DNA from: Erythrophleum ivorense
Taxonomy: Eukaryota > Streptophyta > Magnoliopsida > Fabales > Fabaceae
Reading direction: 5' to 3'
NCBI GenBank assembly: GCA_026724425.1
Contig: JAIUCV010000011.1
Location: forward strand, 8,143,501-8,207,500
Length of the DNA: 64,000 nucleotides
Shown here: positions 1 to 10,667 of the stretch, one piece after another
Numbering within the stretch: the stretch's first letter is position 1
Layout: every line of letters starts with the position of its first letter
Program-made: the position numbers and the translations under genes
The notes under the pieces: generated by a model
Database searches by the model: none
The model's input: the letters and a program-made list of their open reading frames with translations, nothing else
Told to the model about the DNA's origin: nothing

Positions 1-498
1 TTTTGCCCTTAAAAGACCATAGCAATTCTATAAATTAAAGTGCCAAATAGAAAGAAAAATGAAGATGCAGCAAGAGCTTAATCAATTATTGTCAACAAAG
101 TGACAATAAAATAATAAAATCGGATACCAATTGAGGGACTACCGAAATAGTATTTTTCTTCGCTAAGAGACAAGGGAATACAGATAGTTTTGATGTTCAA
201 GTGTTCAACACTCGATACAGCCATAAAGTCTCAGTAAGAAGCCGCAAGAGATAACAAATATGTTCATTCAAATATCTCTTGTTTAAACAAGATAACTTTG
301 GACAACAATATGAAGAAGAAAGCACTGACTCTCCTCTTACACAGGATACCATTTTAAACACAATAACATAGATTAAATTTATGTCTTCCATCAGCAAAGT
401 ATAGGACAACAATCATCTCTAGCACTTTCTAAGACTGTCAGGCTAAAAATGCACATAACAGCAGTGTCAGGTCATACACGAAAGAATAGAAAAATCAC
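1..498 (-). pseudogene. Intron of inverted ADP/ATP carrier copy, cut by window edge
   Basis: Read on the - strand this stretch aligns with the first coding-region intron of the intact ADP/ATP carrier gene (26302-26952). Shared landmarks include a run around 'gaagayataaatttg', 'ctttatggctgtatc', 'tagtccct...ttggtatcc' and, at positions 1-18, 'ggtcttttaagggcaaaa', which matches about 26750-26767. The similarity is continuous to position 1, so the remaining exons 2 and 3 of this copy, if they exist, lie beyond the left edge. Confidence 0.85.
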
Positions 499-963
499 CT
501 AAGTAGGGAAATATCTGATAACGTTGGCAGTGTTTCCTCTCCAAAGAGACAGGACACCTTCATCCTTCATTGTTCGGGCAAAACAATCACTTATTCCCTT
601 GTATGGTTCAGACAATCGACCACTTTTGATCATCTCATCCTGATTTTGAATAAGCAATTTGACTCGTTCAATTGGAGCAGCAGCTGTCTTAGAGACAGCA
701 GCAGACACTCCTCCCATCAGGAAATCCACTAAAAATGTAGTTGCCCCTTTCTCTGCTGGAGCATGCACAGTAACTGGCAACATAGGCGGGACAACTGCCA
801 TGCAACTGACATTGCATGCCAGCTGCAAAGAAGCACCTCCAATGAAGTAATTTCCAGTCGTACAATTGTTTCTGGAGGGAAAATTCGGGGTAAGCTTGGA
901 CACAAGATAAGACTGTCCAGCTATCTTCTGAACTACTGATGGGTGCTGTGACCCATCGGCCAT
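499..963 (-). pseudogene. First coding exon of a second mitochondrial ADP/ATP carrier gene, ending in a nonsense codon
   Basis: The exon encodes 154 residues starting MADGSQHPSVVQKIAG and corresponds almost residue for residue to exon 1 of the intact carrier at 25831-26301, with a two-residue deletion near residue 45. It contains the plant-type N-terminal extension and the first carrier signature (PIERVK), then RGNTANVIRYFPT. The last codon of the exon is CAG (Gln) in the intact gene but TAG here, directly before a usable GT donor. Unless splicing shifts, this copy would terminate after the first third of the protein. The introns are retained, so it arose by DNA duplication rather than retroposition. 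The rest of the gene is outside the window, so calling it dead rests on this one codon. It could still be a recently disabled or alternatively spliced paralogue. Confidence 0.8.
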
Positions 964-1825
964 GATTGCAATCTAGATGGTGACCTGTGCATATTGAATC
1001 ACACATCATACATTAGGTTGGAGCAAGATGACAAACTTTCACAATTTACACTGTTTTGAAAGAAAATCAAACGCATTTACATTCTTCCTACACCTACTAT
1101 ACTGCTTAGCTGAAATAGGCTACCACTACCAGCCCCCCTTTCTCCTTCAAATTACTTAATCGGATGAAGTCTTGTACTATCATATAGACCCCTTTCAATC
1201 AAATAACAGGTAGGAAAAACGGAAACATTTCCTTTTAGTAACACGGCAATACTACATACACCTAGCTTATGAATCCATAATAGATTCGGGATAACTATTA
1301 AAGGTCAATAACAAGTCCCAAAAAGCCAAACTGAAGCCCAATGTAACTGTCTGACTAAGAAGTAAGTTATCACTACCATCTCAAAGATACGTTTACTTTA
1401 CTCCTTCCAAAGAAGAAAGGGATCTGCACCAAGAAAAACCACAAACTAATCAAGAAATGACGTAGACTGTACTGTGACTATTCAATTTGCAATTAAACAT
1501 GGGAAATGATAACATTTTACATTGCAATGAGTGAATACGTTGATCTAGTATGGTCCATGGCGAAATCAGTGTTAGATCACTGAGAAAATGCTAAAAAATA
1601 AAAAAAAGAAAAAGACACCAACACACACAGATCTTCAAACGAAAATAAATCAAACACATAAGCAATCACCACTATAAATTACTTATATTTCTAAGCAAAT
1701 GAGAATAAAACAGAGTAGAGGCTATCATAGAGAGTAGAACCAGAGGTCGCCGAGAATAACAACGTCTCCTCCTCAGATACTGAGGGAGAAGAAGAAAATG
1801 AGACTGACGTATAGATGGCAGCTCC
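964..1825 (-). pseudogene. 5' leader and 5'-UTR intron of the inverted ADP/ATP carrier copy
   Basis: Read on the - strand, the 21 bases before the ATG (984-964) match the intact gene and are preceded by a CAG acceptor. The leader exon is recognisable around 1741-1825 ('ttttcttcttctccctcag' and 'ggcgacctct' before a GT at 1740). Similarity to the intact gene stops just upstream of the TATA-like 'tctatacg' (about 1825), so the duplicated segment began at the core promoter. The DNA upstream of this point is unrelated to the promoter at 24541-24797. Confidence 0.75.
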
Positions 1826-3140
1826 ATGCCGGCTAAAATGGATCTGGTCAATGGAGCAGATCCATGGAAGCTAAAATGAATTTGGTCAAATGCTCAATCG
1901 TCAAAATTTGAAACGTCATTTGGATTAGAGAAGGATTAAACAACAGCCTATGGTCAAGAATTTCACAATGTTAACCTTAAAACTAACGACAATAGGAATG
2001 TCACGTACCTAACCCCAGCCTCCATGACATTAACGTCTCCCTTGACCCCCATTTTCTTGGAATTCTTAGATAACCAAGCTTGCACTACAAGTCTATAACA
2101 TTTAAGCAGAATATTCTTTCTGGCCAAGGAAGGAAGAGAAAAAAAAATGCAGACTATAAGTCTAATACCAATAAATTTTGAACGTATTTATGATATGAGG
2201 GGTATATTAGAATTTCTCTTCATTGGATGCTAACAATAAATGTGACCCGTTTGACTAGTCATCACCTTGTATTGAAATTCAAAAGCTTTGTCTAATATAC
2301 AAAATAAAAAGAAATATAAATAGAAAGAGAATTAAAAAATAATTTTATTAATAAAAAATAACATTTATGTCCTATTTAAAATAAATAATAGAGAAAGATA
2401 AAAATTATTGAATAATAATTATAAGAAGATAATAAACATTATACAAAATAAAATGTAAAAAAAAATTATTCATTTCATACCAACCAAGACCAAAGTGTCG
2501 TGGAGTCTTAAAATGTTCTCAATCATTATTCATTTCTAAGGTAAATTATTTTTCACATGTTTGAATTACACTTTTTTATTTTACAAATATATATTTATTT
2601 TTAAAGTTATAAGATGATTAAAATATTCTAAAAATAATATTAATTTTTTAAAGTTAAAAAAATTTAAATTATTTATTATATGTGAAAATTATAAACTTAG
2701 TTTATTCTAAAATTTTATTAAATGTATAACAATGTTTATGTTCTGATTTAAATTTAAGATAAATGTTATTCTTAAAATTAAATTATTATCTTTAAATTAG
2801 TTAATCTTAAAATATTATTTTGTGAATATGTTCTATATTTTTGATAAGTTTTTATCAACTACTTTTACAATTTTCTAAATTTAAAAAATTTACTATTTTA
2901 CATTAGTTATTTTATATTGGTCAAATATAATTTAATTATTGTTATATTATATAACAGTTATAGGGGCATTTTGTTCAAAATAGATGTACTTGTATCTTAT
3001 TTTATGTTATAGAAAAAATAAATATAACACATTTTTTAATTTAAAAAAAGTATATTTTTAAAACAAAAAGAAGAGCTGAAGAGTTTGAAGTTTGAACATC
3101 TTTAAGAAAAGAGAATAATTTTTTCAAATTTAAAATTAGG
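1826..3140. other. Intergenic AT-rich DNA
   Basis: No coding signal was found. From about 2300 the sequence becomes very AT-rich. It includes one copy (about 2300-2485) of the dispersed AT-rich repeat also seen near 14.5, 18.1, 36.5 and 56.8 kb, recognisable by a core like 'gaataataattataa' followed by 'ataataaacattata'. Confidence 0.5.
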
Positions 3141-4704
3141 TAGACTGTAACACCTTACTGACTACACTCCAATTCAACTCCCTCTAGGCTTGATTCCATA
3201 TGATTTTTCAAGAAAATGACCGAAACCGTGGTATTTCACTACTTAAAGTCGGGGTTTAACCGGTCATAGTTTGTCCCGTGGGCCCTATGAACCCATCATT
3301 CACGTTCTTTACTCAAACACCATTTATAGAACTTGTACATAGTCTCAAACATCTCACAAACCATGGGTAAGAAGCCAAAAACCCAAAAAAATACAATTTC
3401 TCAATCGGGCCCATAAGTCAGATTTTTGGCTCTAACTTTGGAAAATCATAACTAATTCTAGAAAAATGGGAATCAAGCAAATCATAGCTCTCTGGAAAGC
3501 TTGGGATGTTAAATTCACACTAAAAATAAATCCCGACCATAATCTCAACGTTTAGACCATCATTGACATCGAAATAGGAACAGATGTCCGGCTGTCCCTG
3601 ATACTGGTGCAGTTTACTGTCATGAACTTCGGAAATTCGTAATTAATTCCACAAAAATCTAATCTGGGCAAACTACATCAATTTGGAAAGCTACAGATGT
3701 TAACTAGAGGAGAAAAATAAGTCCAGATCAGTTCAGGAGCTCTAAGACCTCGAAAACCGATGGAACAGTAACTAAGGTCAGAAACTTCCCTGATGCTGAT
3801 ACAGAACTTCAGCAAGTCGTTTCTCTCTCTACAGACATCCAATTGAGGTGCTTCCAGTTGGTATAGGTCACTGCGGATATCTAGTTTATGCTCATAAAAT
3901 TTCATGACAAATGAACACTATTTGGTCTATGAATGGTATGGTTTCATTTTCGGACCTAATGTACAGTACCATGACCAAACCATCCAAATTTTCCAACTTC
4001 AACAATTCACCAAATATTCTCTGGACCTCCAAATATTACCCGCTCTAGCTTCTCAAAAATCTCTCAATAGACTCTAGAGGCATGCCAAATTCCATACCAA
4101 GAAGAGTTCATCCGGTCATACTTTGACGGAGCTCACCCAACTGGCGATTTTGGCACCCCATGTGGTTCAAAATGGGTCTAAATGACTTCCCACATGCTCT
4201 AACATCTTGTGGGAAAGTTTAAAAGTACAAACATAGCATATATGAAATGTCTAAGTAATCCAAATCATCATACATTCCAAGTTCACTATGCTATAGAAGA
4301 AAATACATCATTTCATATAAGCCACAAAAGGGCCAACTTCTACATTCTCATTGCTTTGGCTCTTTAAATAATCCATGCATCATCTATACATATATTTACA
4401 TGTGCTCACATATTTACAACTCAAAAATAAGAGGTGCATATTCATTTTGTCACCTTTTACAACAAAATGACCAAAAGAAACTATACATTTCTTAAATATG
4501 CTCTACTAGGCTCCATGAGGTATGCTTGCCTCTCCTTGAACGCCACCTGGATATTAAGATGGGAAGGGAAGGGGGTGAGATTCGGGAGAATCTCAATAGC
4601 TCATACTCATTCAAGATGCGATCAAGGCATATAACTAGTCAAGCATGCACACAAGTCACATTAACACCACATATGTGTTCATGCCATGATATCAACCAAT
4701 GCCA

Positions 4705-4840
4705 AGAATAGGCTCTAGGGACTTTCGGTCTAGCCTCACCCGAGCTTTAGGACTTTTGGATCGGCCTCACCCTTGGTTTAGGGACTTTTGGCTCCTCCTC
4801 ACCCGTCTCAAGGGACTTTCGGCACCACCTCACCCGAGCA
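4705..4840. repeat. Degenerate ~35-40-bp direct repeat inside the solo LTR
   Basis: Four to five imperfect units share 'gggacttt(c/t)gg' followed by 'cctcaccc' (for example 'agggactttcggtctagcc', 'gggacttttggctcctcc' and 'gggactttcggcaccacc'). They are not coding and lie between the AT-rich left half of the LTR and its pyrimidine-rich right half. Confidence 0.7.
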
Positions 4841-5567
4841 ATTTCCACAAATCATATCATAAGCATATTGGTACCGATGCATCAATCAATGGCATATCTC
4901 ATCATACAAGCACATACACAACATACAATGACTATTACACAACCAAGAATGCAACAAGAAAAGAATAGAGAGCTACCTTATCGGATTACACAAGTCTTCC
5001 CTTTCAATTCCTTTTCTCCCTTCTTGATTTCACACTCACAACTAGGTGAAGTTTCTTCCTTTGAGCCTAGGCACAACAAAGAGCACCAAATCATTCTCTC
5101 ATAACTCAATTAAGTCTTCATAAAGCTAAAAGGGCTCTTCACCGAAATAAACCCTCACTACCCTTGGAAGATCTAAGGATTCTCTCTCTAGAACTCTACT
5201 CACTCTCCTTCCTCACTCAAGCTCTCAAAGAAGAAAGCAAGGAAGAAGAAATGAAGATATATGAGTTCTACCCTCCTTTTAGAGTAATTTTCCTACTTCC
5301 CTCTTCTGAACCTAACCCCTATTAACTTCTAAAACCATAGAAAGAGAAAGCAAAAGGAGGAGAACAACATGCTAAGGAGAAAAGTTAGGGAAATCTCAAG
5401 ATTACTCACCTCTTTGCTTGATCTCCTTGCTTCTCTAGGTCTCTCTCTCTCTCCACAGCTCTTTTCTCTCTCCTTGGTCGAAGCTTAGGTCAGTTCTAAG
5501 AGAAAGGAAAGTTTGGAAGCTTTTAAAAAGTCAAAATCTCTCTTTTCACGCTTTTCCGAACTCACCC

Positions 5568-5797
5568 TCGCTATAGCAAGCCATAACCATCGCTACGGCG
5601 AGCTCGTGTAAGTCCCAGACCTTTGCCTTCGCTATAGCTCTCACTACGGCGAGCTACTCCCTGGATTTTGTATGGAATGCCCGCACTCGCTATAGCTAGA
5701 AGCATTTTCGCTATAGCGAGAAGGCTCTCTCGCTATAGCTAGCCCATTTCTCGCTATAGCGAACAGGTACATTCGCTATAGCTAGACTATAGCTAGC
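5568..5797. repeat. Array of about ten TCGCTATAGCGA-like palindromes
   Basis: Copies of the 12-bp palindrome TCGCTATAGCGA or close variants start at 5568, 5590, 5629, 5641, 5687, 5708, 5730, 5751 and 5773, with a partial 'gactatagctagc' at 5785. Spacing is irregular (about 12-46 bp) and the spacers are not similar, so this is not a simple tandem satellite. The array ends about 100 bp before the LTR's 3' end. The function is unknown. Confidence 0.85.
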
Positions 5798-5899
5798 AGA
5801 CTTAGAAAATTTTCAGCCTTCGAAAATTTTCAGCTTTTCTTTTCTTTCCCTTTTCTTTTCTTTTTTCTTTTCTTTTCTTTTTCTAGTTGTTACATAGAC

Positions 5900-7298
5900 G
5901 GCCATGAGTTGCATGCTTATGCCAAAATAGAGTTATAAATGCATAATATTGATTAAGAAAATAAAATTTGGTACGTGCCAATTAATACAATACTTTTCAA
6001 AATACAAATTTAAGGAGGATATACAGTATAAAATAAAATGTCTAAAATTTAATTTTCCCATATGCGACCTTTGCGAAATGCATAAAATTAATATATACAC
6101 ACACACACACACATATCATATCATATCATATCAAACATATTTTGCTCTGTCGAATTTCGTAACAAAAAGTAATTTAACCATAATGCAATTTGATGATTCT
6201 ATTAAATTCTTTAACCAAAAAAAAAATCATCGCCAAACCTGATTTTTCTTCATTAAATTTACATTTCAGCATCTGAAAAATATCAGGACATATTTTTGCA
6301 AAATGCATAAAATAAAAAATTAATCATTTTAAACATATTTTACTCTCTTTAATTTCATGCAGCATGCAAAATTAGACATCTCCCCAAATTATACCCCTTG
6401 GTAAACTCAGTCAAAGAGAAATCCATACAAAATTTGAGCTCTTCCTTGGTATCACAATTACAGAAAATAAAATTTTTTGAGAACGAGAAGTAATAAACTA
6501 CGATCTGCACTGCGTTTAAGCCAGACATGGCAACATATTAGACATTCCAGACAAGTGGAAGATGTGCCTATTTTTTTAACTTCGCAATTGTTATGATCCG
6601 TAACAAAAAGTGGAAGAAGGTTTTAGATTTGGCATATAATATTTTGATGATAATAAAATTTTTAAAATTAATTGCAAATAATATTATTTTATTATTAATT
6701 AAAATTTAATCATTATATCAAATATATTTTACACATTGAATTTTTTTAACTAAGCAAAGATAATCAAGTAAAAAAATATTAAATATTATTTATTTTTTTA
6801 TTACATTAAAAGTTATAAATTTTATTTTTAATAAGAAATAATTGTTCACTTGAAATAAAATATATTAAAATATAGCATTGGATATTTTATTTAATCCTTA
6901 TAACATTTTTATTCTTGTGAAAGAAATATAAGAATTTCAAAAGATGGATATCATTTGTGACATCTTGTCTTTTATTCTTGATAGAAGTTGTAAAGGGATG
7001 AAATTAAAATATTCCAAGAAACTTCTCTCATCTCAGTGACCAAGACAATGCATTAAATGAAAAAAGTAAAACGTTTTTGGAAACCAAGTATTAAGTATTA
7101 TAATATTTGTCTCTTCTCTTGAGTGAAATAAATATAATAATTCCTTGATAATAAACATTTATATTAAACATCCCCTTAAACATTTAATCGTATTTAATGT
7201 GATTAGAAAAGCATAAAAAGAAAAAGAAAACAAAACTTCTTTCCTTTTTTTTACATGTAATGGTGTGGTAGAAGAAAAAGAAAATGTAAGTTTCATCT

Positions 7299-7334
<36 letters not shown>

Positions 7335-7897
7335 CCCCTTTTACGTCCAACATATAGAATAAAGAAAAAAGAAATGTTAAAGCATCTTTATATGTCTTGA
7401 GCTCCAAAATTTAAGAAAGAGAAGAAGAGTTACATTTCACAATGGCTAGAAATAATCAATTCCAAATGGCTATTTTGTTGAAGCTATATATTTGCTAGGT
7501 GTTGAAGATCAGGTCAAGCAAGTAAAAGAAAAATTTGCAAGAAAGGAAAGCTAAAATTTGGTAAAGCTTTTACTCCTATTCTTTTATTATTTTGAGTTTA
7601 GTCTTTGGGTTTTGTCTAGCATTTAAGAGTTTATAAGATAATGCCCATTATATCCCATTTGTTTATTAAGGTTTTAAAATCTACTTTCGTATTTTCTATA
7701 AATATTTCCTAAATGTAAAGAAAGTGAGTTTAGAGTAAGTTTAATGAAAAACCCTTGTATAAGAAAAACTTTAAATGAGTTTATATAAAACTTAAATGTT
7801 GTATAATTTGAAGTGAGTTAAAATTTTGTATTAGTAGTAAAGATGTATAAAACCATTCATAAATTGAAATTGGATTAAGTTGAAGAAAATTCATTAA
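5900..7897. other. Intergenic AT-rich DNA with a (CT)n tract
   Basis: No gene was recognised. A pyrimidine microsatellite (CT)n interrupted by TTT lies at about 7298-7335, and a short (CA)n plus 'atcat' repeat lies near 6096-6130. The ORFs crossing these tracts are low-complexity (for example runs of alternating Arg-Glu) and are not believable genes. Confidence 0.5.
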
Positions 7898-8712
7898 AAT
7901 TCAAGGGGGGATTATATGATGCGAGAAATCCATTACAATTAGTATAATCCGCATCAACCAAATAGTATTTCTTTATATTATCACATAGAAATTAATCAAT
8001 CAGTTTACATATCATTAGAAAATAAATAAAAGTATATGAAATTAATTATGGATCATCAATATACTTATCCTAAGGGACTTTTAATATGTGTCTTCTATTA
8101 AGTGCATCCTGTAAAACACAACCAACAACTGCTGAACCTTCCTAACTAGGCAACACATAAATAAATTGTATATCATGTGAGCATACACCAAGAACATTAT
8201 TAGTAACTACACCTTTTTAATTATTATATTAAGATTCATCCATTGAAGGTACTTGAATTAGAATATGTGTTCTGTCAAGTATACCAAGACAATTCTAAAA
8301 ATAATGAATTTAATTAAGATTGTAACAAAAATTTATAGTCAAATTAATATTACTTGTCTTTATCTTATACCATTTCCATTTTTCATCCTTTAAATTTTGA
8401 GCTACAACCTCATGTGTTTTTAATAGCTCTCTCTCAAGACGTATTATTGCATACAACACCGTGTTAAAGTATCTACTAATAATTTCTCCTGATCTCTCAA
8501 GGTACATCTTCATTGATCTATCTTAACATGGTATGCTAAAATAGATAAGAATATTGTCACTTGCTCATCAATTAGCATATTTTTTGTATGTTTAAGTCCC
8601 CTAGTTTGATCTAGCATACAATAGAGTCAATTAAATGTGACTTTGTGCATTCTAAGTTTGTCATAACATGTGGAGTCACTACAGTATACCAACCTCCTAA
8701 AATGATCTCAAT
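7898..8712 (-). mobile_element. PIF/Harbinger (HARBI1-like) transposase fossil
   Basis: Read on the - strand, fragments in changing frames follow the order of plant HARBI1-like transposases. They run from an N-terminal helical part (around 'LRMHKVTF', 'LIDEQVTIFLSILAYHVK' and 'SGEIISRYFNTVL', 8680-8450), through 'NCLGILDRTHI' carrying the first catalytic Asp (normally DGTHI), then 'VLGVCSHDIQFIYVLP' and 'EGSA..GCVLQDALNRRH', to 'KKYYLVDADYTNCNGFLASY' near 7965-7907 carrying the second Asp. Between LKVP and KYYLVDA lies a GT...AG stretch of about 100 bp that looks like a retained intron. There are several stops and at least one frameshift, and the C-terminal Glu region is not visible, so the element is dead. 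Confidence 0.82.
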
Positions 8713-9987
8713 TTAGTTCGAAGTCAACGCTATATGACTTATACATCAAGCACTGACAATTTAGCACTACAATAATCCACATGTTTATCATCCATTGACA
8801 TCAACATTGGATGACAAGTAAAAACCAAACCAGTTTATGAAAATTAACATCACAACTAATATCATCCATATCTAAATGGTACAGAGCTTGTTGGAATATT
8901 ATGAAATAAATTATGCTCTTTTCAGTTGAAAGAAAACATAACCAAGCAAATCACATTAATCTAAAAGTATAATAAGTGGTTATGTGTAATAATAAGAATC
9001 TTTATATAAACCTTCAAGTTTAACATAATGAAAAAAGCTTTTGCATGATAAGAAATTTTGCAAAATAAAATGCAATAGTCATCCGAAAAAAATCTTCTAT
9101 CAATATATATATATATATATATATTACTATGGCAACAGTTAGAAAGAATATAAAATCAACAACATAGCAAATTACAAGCCATGAAAAATAGATATACTTA
9201 TGCATGAAAGCAAACAAAGTAGTAGCATTGTTAACCATTCCATAAAACGTAGAATAGAAAACATGCCTAGATAGAGAGATAAAGGCAGAGATATAACAAG
9301 TCACCAAATTCTTATGACAGTGTTGAGGCTTGACAAGTTGAATTAGGCTAAATGGGATAGAAGGCTAATAAATACACAAGAGAGTAAAATTGTCATAATA
9401 TTTTCATTTAAAAGATGGCAGGCAAAAATGGCACAATTTCGAGTGGAAAGTGCATAGTGTTCTTACTTTCCGTATGTTTTTCCATTCCATCTCACTAAAG
9501 TGTACCAAACACGTTTTCGTAACAAAATTTCTTTCTATTTCAATTTCTATCGCTCTACCAAATAAGGCCTAAATTTTAACCTTTATTGACATGAGCGTCA
9601 ATAAAAGATAAAAAACTAATGTACAGGAATATAGTAAGATAAGTATTTCCTTTTAAAATAAATAAAGAAATAAGGATAATACAAGATTAAAATTTTACAT
9701 AAATACAAAAAAGATTTAAAAACCTATTTTTTTTTAAAATATTCTTAATTAGACAACACATCTCAATCTTTTTTAAGGGTTTAGTCTTTTAAAAGTCTTA
9801 TTTTACTTAGATTTGAAATACATAGTTAGATTTAATAGAGGGAGTTTAAATACCTAAGTGACATAACCTAAAAAACTAAAGCTATCTTGCCAAGAGAGAA
9901 AAACCTTTTATATAGGAAGAGAGAGACTCTTACAAAAAAAGAGAAGTGGTAAAAGAACATAATTTAAATCATTTGCATTTAGTATTT
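8713..9987. other. Flank of the Harbinger fossil; (TA)n and a candidate terminal repeat
   Basis: A (TA)n run lies at 9103-9125. Read on the - strand from 9569, the sequence starts GGCCTTATTTGGTAGAGCG and is preceded by TTA, which resembles Tourist/Harbinger ends (GGCC..GTTTGG, TTA target). It lies upstream of the transposase fossil in the right orientation to be its 5' terminus. No matching left end was found. The rest is AT-rich without coding signal. Confidence 0.4.
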
Positions 9988-10667
9988 AAATGCACGACAT
10001 AAGTTGGAAAGAGATAGATTGATGGTACAAGGCTATATAGTTTTCAATATTAAAAGTATATGAGAAAACTTTTAATATTGAAAGTTTTTCAATCTATTTT
10101 TCTTCAAATTACACTTTTGTATAATATTGAAGATGATTCATTTTAATTAAAAGAAAAAAAGAAAATGAGAGTAACTAAGAAAAAAGAGAAGAAAAAAATT
10201 AGCAGTAACCCTTCAAGTTAGAAAAGGCTCGAAGAGAAAACCTTAATAAAGCATAAAGGTGATTTATACCCTTTTAAACAATTTTCAACTCTGTTGAAAA
10301 GATAAAATGAGACATATAAGATGATACTAAATGCACGATATAAGTTGGAAAGAGATAGATTGATGGTACAAGACTATATAGTTTTCAACATTAAAAGTAT
10401 ATGAGAAAACTTTTAATATTGAAAGTTTTTCAATCTATTTTTCTTCAAACTACACTTTTGTATAATATTGAAGAGGATTCATTTTAATTAAAAGAAAACA
10501 GAAAATGAGAGTAACTAAGAAAAAAGAGATGAGAAAAATTAGCAGCAACCCTCTAAGTTAGAAAAGGGTCAAAGAGAAAACCTTAATAAAGCATAAAGGT
10601 GATTTATATCCTTTTAAACAATTTTCAACTCTGTTGAAAATATAAAATGAGACAAATAAGATGATAG
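9988..10667. repeat. Two-copy tandem duplication, 341-bp period, with internal hairpin
   Basis: Unit 1 starts 'aaatgcacgacataagttgg' at 9988 and unit 2 starts 'aaatgcacgatataagttgg' at 10329. The two are collinear to about 10666 with scattered substitutions and a few small indels. Each unit contains the inverted repeat 'ttcaatattaaaag ... cttttaatattgaa' separated by about 12 bases, which could form a 14-15-bp stem. No coding potential was seen. The first copy is preceded by 'tgcatttagtatttaaatgc'. Confidence 0.9.

Larger units (their letters stand above)
3146..5894 (+). mobile_element. Complete solo LTR (or LTR-only derivative), 2749 bp, with perfect TSD
   Basis: The element begins TGTAACACC and ends GTTGTTACA, giving TG...CA termini and a 6-bp terminal inverted repeat (TGTAAC/GTTACA). 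The five bases on each side are identical (TAGAC at 3141-3145 and 5895-5899), as expected for an LTR-retrotransposon insertion with a 5-bp target duplication. No gag or pol reading frame can be found inside, so it is best read as a solo LTR left by LTR-LTR recombination, or as a non-autonomous LARD-type element. It holds a degenerate repeat around 4705-4840 and a palindrome array at 5568-5797. The orientation is a guess: the TGTAACACC start is shared with the element at 11451. The short ORFs inside have no recognisable product. Confidence 0.85.

Noticed and set aside
499..963. Processed (retroposed) pseudogene origin for the AAC copy
   Set aside because: The copy retains the 5'-UTR intron and the following intron, so it is a DNA duplication.
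9020..9307. 95-residue hydrophobic - strand ORF
   Set aside because: Composition is driven by AT-rich sequence and a (TA)n run giving an Ile-Tyr repeat; no domain was seen.
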